Below are positions 17,830 to 25,141 of a stretch of 64,000 bases of DNA, one piece after another; position 1 is the stretch's first letter; every line of letters begins with the position of its first letter. The notes under the pieces were generated by a model. It did not search any database. It had not been told where the DNA came from and saw only the letters and a list, made by a program, of their open reading frames with translations. The DNA comes from Acinetobacter chengduensis (GTDB lineage: Bacteria > Pseudomonadota > Gammaproteobacteria > Pseudomonadales > Moraxellaceae): positions 26,795 to 90,794 of the forward strand of contig NZ_RCHC01000015.1 of assembly GCF_003664645.1 (NCBI RefSeq), in the 5' to 3' direction. Made by a program: the position numbers and the translations under genes.

Positions 17830-18992
17830 TATTTCTTGCCTCCACTTTCCTGAGTATTTGTAGGTTGCCACTGCTTAATTTTTAGTTTTTGCTCAGGCTG
17901 TATACGATCAGCGCCTTCAACAATAACTTTTTCGCCTGCTTGTAATCCTTGTGTTACTACATAGCTATTTTGATAACGTTGACCAAGCTGAATAGGCTTG
18001 CTTTGCGCTAAACCTTTTTGATTAACAATCGTAACATTGGCTTTACCATTAATATCATGTTGAATCGCTTGTTCAGGTACTAACAGCGCATTTTCAACTT
18101 GAGCTCGGCTCATATTGACTCGAACATACATGCCTGGCAAAAGTTTTTGATTTTGATTATTGACTAGAATACGAATCGTGACATCACCCGTGTCAGGATC
18201 AACTTTAGTATCTGAAAATAGGATTTCACCTGTGACATTATAAGGTTTACCCTGACTATTCAGGATTTCAACCGTATGTTTGATGTTTGACACGTCACCT
18301 TGCTGCAAAGCTTCCTGTAGCTTTTCATAATCACTAATTGATTGCTTTACATCGACGTAGACTTTATTAATCTGTTGTATTACGGCCATCGCATTGCTAT
18401 CGCCTTGACCAACCAATGCACCTTCAGTCACTAAGATTTCACCAATCGTTCCTGAGATGGGTGCTGTGACAGTGGCATATTTAAGATTGAGCTGCTGTCT
18501 ACTTAACATAGCTTGCATTTGCGCCACATCGGCTTTTGCTTTTTTATAATCTGCTTCCGTATTGTTGTATTCCTGCTGACTAACCGCATTTACTTTTACC
18601 AATTCAGTGTAGCGTTTTAACAGCACCTGCAAACGTGTCACCTCAGCTTGTGCACGGTTTAAAGTAGCTTGATTGCTTTTTACATCTGCCTGAAAGATTT
18701 CAGAATTTAATTTAAAAAGTGGTTGACCTGCTTGCACATAAGAGCCTTGTTTAAAAAGCACTTTATCAACAATTCCACCTACTTGCGGACGAATTTCAGC
18801 AATCCGGTAAGCTGTAACACGGCCGGGAAGATTTTCAATTACATTCATAGATTGCGGTAATACAGTGATGGTACTGACCACCACCGGCGGCATTTCTGCT
18901 GCGGACTGTTCAGCATCTTTGGATTGTGTACAGCCGATCAAAAGTACAGTTGTAATAAGTATTGAACTTATTAAATGATGACATGTTTGCAT
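17829..18992 (-). CDS. adeA: AdeA-type periplasmic adaptor (membrane fusion) lipoprotein
   Basis: This 387-aa adaptor links AdeB to an outer membrane channel. A lipoprotein signal ends in LIGC (Cys21), followed by a flexible stretch. The barrel-sandwich halves are ITAYRIAEIRPQVGGIVDKVLF and TVTAPISGTIGEILV, between which lies a coiled-coil hairpin (about 95-165). The beta-barrel and membrane-proximal domains follow. The C-terminal QESGGKK stop overlaps the adeB ATG. It is the first gene of the efflux operon, about 65 bp downstream of the direct-repeat AdeR-type box at 19057-19078. Confidence 0.93.
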   Translation of the reverse strand: MQTCHHLISSILITTVLLIGCTQSKDAEQSAAEMPPVVVSTITVLPQSMNVIENLPGRVTAYRIAEIRPQVGGIVDKVLFKQGSYVQAGQPLFKLNSEIFQADVKSNQATLNRAQAEVTRLQVLLKRYTELVKVNAVSQQEYNNTEADYKKAKADVAQMQAMLSRQQLNLKYATVTAPISGTIGEILVTEGALVGQGDSNAMAVIQQINKVYVDVKQSISDYEKLQEALQQGDVSNIKHTVEILNSQGKPYNVTGEILFSDTKVDPDTGDVTIRILVNNQNQKLLPGMYVRVNMSRAQVENALLVPEQAIQHDINGKANVTIVNQKGLAQSKPIQLGQRYQNSYVVTQGLQAGEKVIVEGADRIQPEQKLKIKQWQPTNTQESGGKK

Positions 18993-19056
18993 GTTTTTTC
19001 AGAGAGAGTTTTAGATGCTACTATTTTGAAATAGCAGTGTTTATGAATTGCTAATG

Positions 19057-19078
19057 TTATGTGGAGATTGTGTGGAGA
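19057..19078 (-). promoter_or_regulatory. AdeR-type operator (11-bp direct repeat) upstream of adeA
   Basis: TGTGGAGA occurs twice, at 19060-19067 and 19071-19078, exactly 11 bp apart, inside TTATGTGGAGATTGTGTGGAGA. This resembles the direct repeat I recall for AdeR in the A. baumannii adeR-adeA spacer (two GTGTGGAG units 11 bp apart). Its edge is 65 bp before the adeA start. AdeR binding here would control adeAB and perhaps the MFS gene. Confidence 0.75.
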
Positions 19079-19312
19079 AAACTGTTAAATGGGAAGTAAT
19101 TTTAATTTGGCTGAAACTATTATTAATAATAAACACTTGATTTTGTTAAGCTAAATTATTGTTTTATAATAACTTTATTAATATTGGTTGATTGAGAAAC
19201 CTGTTGGAAGTTTTAGATATATTTCATACTATTCTTTATATGAGTTATCTATTTAAAAAGAAGTAATAAAGAAGCTAATGGATCATTTTGAAGTAGAAGT
19301 TTTAAAACAAGC

Positions 19313-19343
19313 TGCTTCGTAATTCTTCAATAAATACGAAGCA
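19313..19343. terminator. Hairpin downstream of the right-end transposon gene
   Basis: Perfect 9-base arms TGCTTCGTA and TACGAAGCA with a 13-base loop lie 26 bp past the stop of the minus-strand gene at 19369. The T tract is weak, so termination is only likely, not certain. Confidence 0.5.
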
Positions 19344-20139
19344 TATTTTAGTAAATTTAATTCTCTATTTATAATTTTTTCTTTTTTATTAATATTTTGA
19401 AAATTTTATTAAAACTTGCAACCCAATCAGCTTGGTCAGTATGCATGTGCTTCATGGCTCTTTTTTGATTGAAGTTAGTCTTGCAAATATCGAACCATTT
19501 TTTTGTTCCTTTTTTCCCCTCAATTGCTTCACAAATCATGGTTATATTTTTTTCATTAAGCATCTCTTTGGTAATAAATAGAAAAAAACAAAATGCTTCA
19601 TTATTTTTGTTATTTTTCTTAATATCAATAAGGTAAAGATGATCATGAAATTCGGCTAACTCTAACTTTAAAAACAAAAGTAATCTTCCAACGTCATCGT
19701 TAATCCAAGTATTATGAATAGGGAATTTAACGATGGGCTTTATCTGTAAAAGTGAAAAGGTGTCTGAAAGATTTCCACTTTGATCAATGCAAGATACTTT
19801 AGTTAATTTAGTAGAATCTTTTTTAGCTTCAATGTTTTTTAAACTACTAAATATAAGAGCAAGATCATCTACATCTAGTTTATTCGGTTTTTTTTCTGAA
19901 TTTTCAGATTTTGTAGGTTTATTCTTTCTATTGCCATAACGGTTGCCTGATGATTCTTCATCTTTATTTTCATTTTTTTCTTTACTTTCAATATATTGTA
20001 TATTTGATTCAGTTTCAATTACTTCTTCAATAATCTCAATATCGAAGTCAGTAAAATCTACTGAAATATCAGTCTGTTTTTTATTTTCACCTCTGTTGTG
20101 AGATGGGTCTTCTTGGGTGTTGATACGAGTGTTATTGCG

Positions 20140-20147
20140 TTTTTTTT
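20140..20147 (-). other. A8 slippery tract at the frameshift point
   Basis: On the minus strand the codons read CGA AAC AAA AAA AAC, giving an in-frame A-AAA-AAC heptamer of the X-XXY-YYZ type. The downstream open frame is reached by moving one base back. Confidence 0.6.
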
Positions 20148-20526
20148 GTTTCGACCTTGTCTATGAACTTTATCTTTATCAATGGTTTCTATCTGTTCCT
20201 CTGATTCTGTTACAGGTGCATAAGCTACTATAGGAAAATCAGCAATAGGAGAAACTTTAGATACGTGTGTAATTAAAAATCGTTTTCCATTTTCAAGCCA
20301 AATACCTTCGGCAGTTAAGCTCATTGTTGTTGAATGCGGAGGAATTACACTAGGAAATCTAGATGGATATGGCTTTCCAGTTTTATCGAGTTTTATGTCA
20401 TTTAACGAATTTCGTATATTTAGCACTTTTTCTTGGGTGTTTTTGTTTAGTGCTAGATTTGCCAAAAATGTGATCGCTTCTTTTCCTATGGTTTTAACCA
20501 TATTTTTTTTCAGTACAACAGATATT

Positions 20527-20560
20527 TTTTCAACATTTTCAACATTTTCAACATTTTGAA
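20527..20560 (-). repeat. 9-bp tandem repeat (about 3.8 copies) inside the right-end gene
   Basis: TTTTCAACA on the plus strand is repeated three times plus a partial copy. It encodes Asn-Val-Glu repeats (NVENVENVEK) and keeps the reading frame when copy number changes. Confidence 0.8.
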
Positions 20561-21252
20561 TTTCATATTTTTCTAAAAATAAATCAACTATATGTGAAAT
20601 ACTGTAATTTTCATTGATGATATGGCCTCTAATGTCCTTTCTTGCAGGGATATAAAAAGCATGGAGTGAATGAATACAACTTGTAAGTACTTCGATATTA
20701 TCATTTGATTTTAAAATACAATATTTACTCATTAAAAATGGGTAATATCTAAAAGGCACATTTGCACTGTATTCATTTTTAGGAATGAATATTTTTTCAT
20801 TATATAAGTAGTATTCGTCTGAATCAGGAATCTTAGCATCAAATCTAATGATCTTTGGTTCGTTAATGGAAAAATCAAACTCAAAATTAACTGTTCTCAG
20901 ACAGTTATTAAAAGAGAATTTTCTTCCCTCTATTCGTGTTTGGCCTTTCCATATTGTGCCAATTTGTACTGTATCCAAATCTCGAAAAGTGACATCATAT
21001 TTGTTGTAAGAATTTTCAGATACATTTAAACGATTAGGGTTTGCCGCATCAAGCTCAACAAGTAGAACTTCAATTAATATATTGTCAGATTCAGAACTCG
21101 AATTTAACTTTAAACAACTATATAGGTAGACAACTCGTTCGATTTCATCATCAGGAAATGAGTCAATAGAGGTCATATCAGAATATACTCTAATAAAGGT
21201 TATTATAAAAAAGAAATTATGAGTTATTAATAGTCTATTTTTATATATTTGA

Positions 21253-21292
21253 CTAGCTTCTATTTTTGTAAACTAGCTTTTATTTTTGTAAG
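21253..21292. promoter_or_regulatory. Right-end pair of TnsB-binding-type repeats
   Basis: Two 20-bp repeats lie head to tail without a gap (21253-21272 and 21273-21292). On the minus strand they read CTTACAAAAATAAAAGCTAG and TTTACAAAAATAGAAGCTAG. They match the left-end units, but the array is tighter and has fewer recognisable copies, giving the left-right asymmetry usual for Tn7-type ends. Confidence 0.8.
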
Positions 21293-21297
21293 TGACA
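21272..21297 (-). repeat. Right terminal inverted repeat
   Basis: Read on the minus strand it starts TGTCACTTACAAAAATAAAA and matches the left terminal repeat at 23 of 26 positions. It is followed on the outside by ACCCC. Confidence 0.92.
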
Positions 21298-21302
21298 ACC
21301 CC
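21298..21302. repeat. Target site duplication, right copy (ACCCC)
   Basis: ACCCC directly follows the right end and matches 3446-3450. On the coding strand of comM it is GGGGT, covering the end of codon 279 and all of codon 280. Confidence 0.95.
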
Positions 21303-22137
21303 CTCCGACTAAAGCAATTGCAGATGCCGTATGGTGTGGGGCTCGAAAGGGGCGTTGTCCAAAATGATGCTGGCTATTGGCAATAGAATAAATACTGGCG
21401 ACTTCAATATTTTCCTGCATATTGAGTGGTGGCAATATGCTTGCCAAGCGCGAAGCCAATAAAGTTTTACCGGTACCGGGCGGGCCTTTGAACAATAAAG
21501 AGTGGCCACCCGCCGCTGCAATTTCGAGGGCGCGTCGTGGGCGAAGTTGGCCTTTGACATCGGCTAAATCAAAATTGTATTGGCCTATACTAGAGCTTAT
21601 GGGAGCAGTGTAGGCTGTAATCGGTGTTTGTTGAGCCAAATGTGCGCAGACTTCATTTAAATGCCCTGCTGCAAAGACCTCAAAATTGGGTAATTGGGCG
21701 GCTTCCGCGGCATTTTGCTGGGGCACAATAAGTGGGTGTCCCAGTTGTTGGCAAGCAATGGCTATACTTAATATGCCTGTAATTGGGCGCAAATGACCAT
21801 CAAGTGCTAATTCCCCAACAAATTCTAAACCTTCAGCCGCATGCTCAGACAATTGCCCAGAGGCAATCAAAATACCCAAAGCAATGGGAAGATCTAAGCG
21901 TGAACCATCTTTAGGTAGGTCTGCTGGGGCTAAATTAATAGTTAGTCGTTTATTTGGAAATTGAAAACCACTATTGATAATGGCCGAACGAACACGGTCT
22001 TTACTCTCGCGAACAGCAGCTTCAGGTAGGCCCACAATAGTTAAAGAGGGCAAGCCTTGACTCAAATGCACTTCCACTTCAATTAAAGGTGCATGCAAGC
22101 CCAAGAGCCCTCGGGTATAAATTTTGGCAAAAGACAT
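21298..22137 (-). pseudogene. comM: comM (YifB-type AAA+ ATPase), 5' fragment cut off by transposon
   Basis: The first 280 codons of comM are intact, starting MSFAKIYTRGLLGLHAPLIEVEV. They include the N-terminal ribosomal-S5-like ChlI domain (about 20-140) and Walker A (FKGPPGTGKTLL at about 217-226). Then GQRPFRAPHHTASAIALVGGG meets the transposon, and translation would continue only to CHLQK and a stop inside the right terminal repeat. The fragment lacks Walker B and the helical domain, so helicase function should be lost, which is expected to lower natural transformation. It sits next to ubiK, the usual chromosomal neighbour. Confidence 0.95.
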
Positions 22138-22203
22138 ATTATTGTTCCATTATAGTGCGTTTTTTTTAATCATTATGCGTCTATTTTTGCACTTATTTGG
22201 TGC

Positions 22204-22431
22204 TTATTTTTTATTCTGTAATTCTTTTTCGAGTTGTGCAACTTGTCCTAAGAGTGCATCTAAGCGTGAATTAGCATGATTTAAAGCTGTTCGTTGACGT
22301 TCAATCTCTGCTTGCGAGACCAAATCCATTTTGCTGACCGCTTCATTTAATAGCGCTCGTATATTGTGTTCGAGGTCTTTTTTGGGTTGTTCGACTTGCT
22401 CAAGAATAGCTTGTAATAAGGTTTCAATCAT
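22204..22431 (-). CDS. ubiK: UbiK ubiquinone biosynthesis accessory factor
   Basis: This 75-aa protein starts at the ATG at 22431 (MIETLLQAILEQV). It has the BMFP/YqiC pattern: an amphipathic N-terminal helix, then a coiled coil with ERQRTALNHANSRLDALLGQVAQLEKEL that forms trimers. UbiK helps assemble late ubiquinone-synthesis enzymes at the membrane. It is small and often missed. An upstream in-frame TTG-type start would add 13 unlikely residues. It lies just upstream of comM on the same strand. Confidence 0.85.
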   Translation of the reverse strand: MIETLLQAILEQVEQPKKDLEHNIRALLNEAVSKMDLVSQAEIERQRTALNHANSRLDALLGQVAQLEKELQNKK

Positions 22432-22648
22432 TTTATGTCTAATCCAATCATAAAATAGCGAGTGTAGCATTCACACAGGTTCGGCTATAGCCTTTGGCCG
22501 ATTATATCGTATGAATCGATACTTAAAATCGTAATTCTTATGGTAAAAACGTCTAATTTTCGCGTTCAAGACTAAATTAAACGTATAAAATAGGTTATAC
22601 ATAAGCTTCATGCTCAAAGTTTCTATTTTCCCCCGACCTTAGTCACTT

Positions 22649-22664
22649 TGGCATGAAAATTGAA
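22649..22664 (+). promoter_or_regulatory. Candidate sigma54 promoter of glnK-amtB
   Basis: TGGCATGAAAATTGAA matches the -24/-12 consensus (TGGCAYR-N4-TTGCW) except that -12 GC is GA. It lies 42 bp before the glnK start, a sensible place for NtrC-dependent nitrogen control. No NtrC site was picked out by eye. Confidence 0.5.
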
Positions 22665-22669
22665 CATAA

Positions 22670-23044
<375 letters not shown>

Positions 23045-23106
23045 TTAATTGGCACGAAGTTTGCTGAGTACCTAATAACTCACAAAAACTAGGTTGGGGG
23101 ATACGA

Positions 23107-24504
23107 ATGAAAAAGATGTTGCTTGCGCTCAGTCTATCTGGCGCACTCTTAGGCGGTTCTGTTGCATGGGCTGAAGAAGCTGCAACAGCACCGACACCTA
23201 CAGAAGAAATTTCAGTTGTAGAAACTGAGGCTACCTCAGCGGCGCCAGTCGCTGAGACCGTTGCACCAGTGGAAGTTGCACCAGCACCAGCAGAAGAAGA
23301 AGTAAAACTGGACACAGGTGATACGGCGTGGATTTTAGTGTCTACTGCACTTGTTTTATTAATGACTATTCCTGGTCTTGCATTATTCTACGGCGGTATG
23401 GTCCGTAAAAAGAACGTTTTAAGCACCATGGCGCATAGCTTTGTGGCTGCAGGTATTGTGAGCTTAACATGGGTAATTGTTGGTTATTCGCTGGCATTTA
23501 GCGAAGGCAATGCTTTTATTGGTAGTTTAGATAAAGTCATGCTTTCAGGTATTACTACAGAAGTGCTCACAGGCACAATTCCTGAAATTCTCTTTGTTAT
23601 TTTCCAAATGACTTTTGCCATCATCACTGTAGCCATTATTACAGGTTCGATTGCAGAACGTATGAAGTTTGGTGCATTTGTTGCATTCATTACGCTTTGG
23701 AGCGTGATTGTGTATGCCCCAATTACGCATTGGGTTTGGGGTGGTGGTTGGTTAGGTAACGATGGTGCGCTTGACTTTGCAGGTGGTACGGTTGTTCATA
23801 TTAACTCGGGTGTTGCAGGCTTAGTAGCGGCTTATATGCTTGGTAAACGTATGGGCCTAGGTCGTGAATCTATGGCACCACATAACCTTACACTGACTGT
23901 TGTAGGTGCAAGCCTTGTATGGGTGGGTTGGTTCGGTTTCAACGGCGGTTCTGCATTGGGTGCAAATGGTTCTGCGGGTTATGCACTCGTGGTAACACAA
24001 GTTGCAGCGGCAGCAGCAGCAATCGCATGGTTAATTACTGAAAAAGTGGTTCGTGGTAAATCATCTGTCCTTGGTGGTGCTTCAGGCGCAGTTGCAGGTT
24101 TGGTGGTAATTACACCAGCTGCAGGTTTTGTCACTGTTGGTGGCGCGCTAGCGATGGGTCTTATTGGTGGTGTAGTGTGCTTCTGGGGTATTACAGCACT
24201 AAAACGCGTATTAAAAGCCGACGATTCACTCGATGCATTTGGTTTACACGGCGTGGGTGGTATTGTGGGTGCGATTTTAACTGCTTTCTTTGCAAGCTCA
24301 TTCATTATGGGTGATAAAGCCCCAACAGATGTGATGCATCAATTATGGGTACAAGTAGAAGGTGTACTTGCTACCGTGGCTTATTCAGCAGTATTAACAT
24401 TTATTATTCTTAAAGTGATTGATCTTGTGATTGGTATTCGCGTAGAAGCTGATGACGAACGCATGGGTCTAGATTTAAGCCAACATGGCGAACGCGTAGA
24501 ATAA
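23107..24504 (+). CDS. amtB: AmtB ammonium transporter
   Basis: The 465-aa inner-membrane ammonium channel has a signal peptide at 1-22 (cleavage near AWA-EEA), then an unusual 40-residue Ala/Pro/Glu-rich stretch (about 23-66) before TGDTAWILVSTALVLLMTIPGLALFYGGMVRKKN. Eleven membrane helices follow. Conserved sites include the Phe gate region, the pore His pair (LHGVGGIVGA and THWVWGGGW) and the ammonium-site Trp. The acidic linker is periplasmic by topology. It ends at a strong terminator. Confidence 0.95.
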   Translation: MKKMLLALSLSGALLGGSVAWAEEAATAPTPTEEISVVETEATSAAPVAETVAPVEVAPAPAEEEVKLDTGDTAWILVSTALVLLMTIPGLALFYGGMVRKKNVLSTMAHSFVAAGIVSLTWVIVGYSLAFSEGNAFIGSLDKVMLSGITTEVLTGTIPEILFVIFQMTFAIITVAIITGSIAERMKFGAFVAFITLWSVIVYAPITHWVWGGGWLGNDGALDFAGGTVVHINSGVAGLVAAYMLGKRMGLGRESMAPHNLTLTVVGASLVWVGWFGFNGGSALGANGSAGYALVVTQVAAAAAAIAWLITEKVVRGKSSVLGGASGAVAGLVVITPAAGFVTVGGALAMGLIGGVVCFWGITALKRVLKADDSLDAFGLHGVGGIVGAILTAFFASSFIMGDKAPTDVMHQLWVQVEGVLATVAYSAVLTFIILKVIDLVIGIRVEADDERMGLDLSQHGERVE

Positions 24505-24547
24505 AAATTCAACATTATGCTGATCATCTAATATCAATATATTGTGT

Positions 24548-24575
24548 AAAACAGCCCGAAAGGGCTGTTTTTTTT
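24548..24575 (+). terminator. Rho-independent terminator after amtB
   Basis: AAACAGCCC/GGGCTGTTT stem with a GAAA-type tetraloop followed by a run of T residues. Confidence 0.9.
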
Positions 24576-24656
24576 CTATATGTTGCGTAATGCTCTACAA
24601 AGCTCACAATTTTTGCTACACTCTGAGGCCATACAAAATTGTTCAATTAACCCGCT

Positions 24657-25115
24657 ATGCATTGTCCATTTTGCAACGCTGCAGACAGTAAAGTGATCGA
24701 TTCGCGCTTGGCTGCCGAAGGCTGTCAAATTCGCCGACGCCGCGAATGTATTTGCTGTGGCGAGCGTTTTACAACTTTTGAAAGTTATGAAGTGGTTATG
24801 CCACGTGTCATTAAGTCGGATGGTAAAAATGAGCCATTTGACGAGGCAAAATTAAGACGTTCATTGCTACACGCTTTACAAAAACGACCAGTGACCCAAG
24901 AACAAATCGAAACAGTCTTGAGTGATATTCAACTGCAAATTCGCCGTTTAGGTGAAAGAGATGTGAAATCACGGACCATTGGTGAAATTGTAATGCAGTC
25001 TTTATTTGCCTTAGATCATGTGGCTTATGTACGATTTGCATCGGTCTATCAAGATTTCCAAGATGTGGAAGCATTTCGTCGTCAAATCGAACAAATGCAA
25101 CACCGCGATCAATAA
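24657..25115 (+). CDS. nrdR: NrdR transcriptional repressor of ribonucleotide reductase genes
   Basis: This 152-aa regulator has a zinc ribbon at residues 1-34 ([17 protein letters not shown] ... [12 protein letters not shown]), an ATP-cone domain at about 49-139 ([20 protein letters not shown]), and a conserved tail with [13 protein letters not shown]. It binds (d)ATP and represses nrd operons. It starts the run nrdR-ribD-methyltransferase-ribE, with ribD 26 bp downstream. Confidence 0.95.
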   Translation: MHCPFCNAADSKVIDSRLAAEGCQIRRRRECICCGERFTTFESYEVVMPRVIKSDGKNEPFDEAKLRRSLLHALQKRPVTQEQIETVLSDIQLQIRRLGERDVKSRTIGEIVMQSLFALDHVAYVRFASVYQDFQDVEAFRRQIEQMQHRDQ

Positions 25116-25141
25116 GTGAAAGATATAGGAATACACACAAC

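Larger units (their letters stand above)
18993..19368. other. Spacer between adeA and the right-end transposon gene
   Basis: This 376-bp AT-rich spacer contains the AdeR-type box, a small palindrome CTATTTTGAAATAG at 19021-19034, the AAACTGTTAAA repeat (19079-19089), and a hairpin at 19313-19343. No gene is seen. It should also hold the adeA promoter, which was not resolved. Confidence 0.6.
19369..21176 (-). pseudogene. ~602-aa right-end transposon gene (weakly TnsE-like), -1 frameshift at an A8 tract
   Basis: Two frames form one gene: 21176 down to about 20140 (first-frame product 372 aa, stop at 20058) continues in the -1 frame from the A8 tract (T8 on plus strand, 20140-20147) to a stop at 19369. 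One extra A, or a -1 slip, gives 602 aa. The N-terminal half is beta-rich. A charged Asn/Lys/Glu linker (about 350-450) follows, then a mixed alpha/beta C-terminal domain with AEFHDHLYLIDIKK and GTKKWFDICKTNF. Size, charged middle and site near the transposon end recall Tn7 TnsE, which targets replicating or conjugating DNA, but likeness is faint. The tract contains the heptamer A-AAA-AAC in frame, so programmed or transcriptional slippage is possible; a real mutation or read error is the alternative. Confidence 0.6.
3451..21297. mobile_element. Complete Tn6022-type Tn7-like transposon in comM with an AdeRS-AdeAB-MFS cargo
   Basis: The element is 17,847 bp. Both ends start TGTCA, the 26-base terminal repeats differ at 3 positions, and ACCCC is duplicated outside. 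The genes are tnsA-tnsB-tnsC-tniQ-tnsF reading inward from the left end, then a coiled-coil membrane protein, adeR-adeS, a convergent MFS-adeB-adeA block, and an approximately 602-aa frameshifted gene at the right end. Order, sizes and target match the tniCABDE backbone of Tn6022 and AbaR islands in A. baumannii comM (known from the literature; not searched here). The disrupted codon appears to be the same one those islands use. All expected core proteins look intact apart from the right-end gene, so the element may be mobile. Confidence 0.95.

Noticed and set aside
17829..17871. N-terminal extension of AdeB (MATYKYSGKWRQEI)
   Set aside because: It is the adeA C-terminus read in another frame; AdeB homologues begin at MSQFF, whose ATG overlaps the adeA stop.
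19369..19677. Independent 102-aa gene
   Set aside because: It continues upstream without a stop to the A8 tract in the same frame and starts only at an internal TTG; it is the tail of the 602-aa gene.
3451..21297. CRISPR-associated transposon (CAST)
   Set aside because: No cas gene, repeat-spacer array or guide-like repeat is present; targeting is explained by TniQ plus TnsF in comM.
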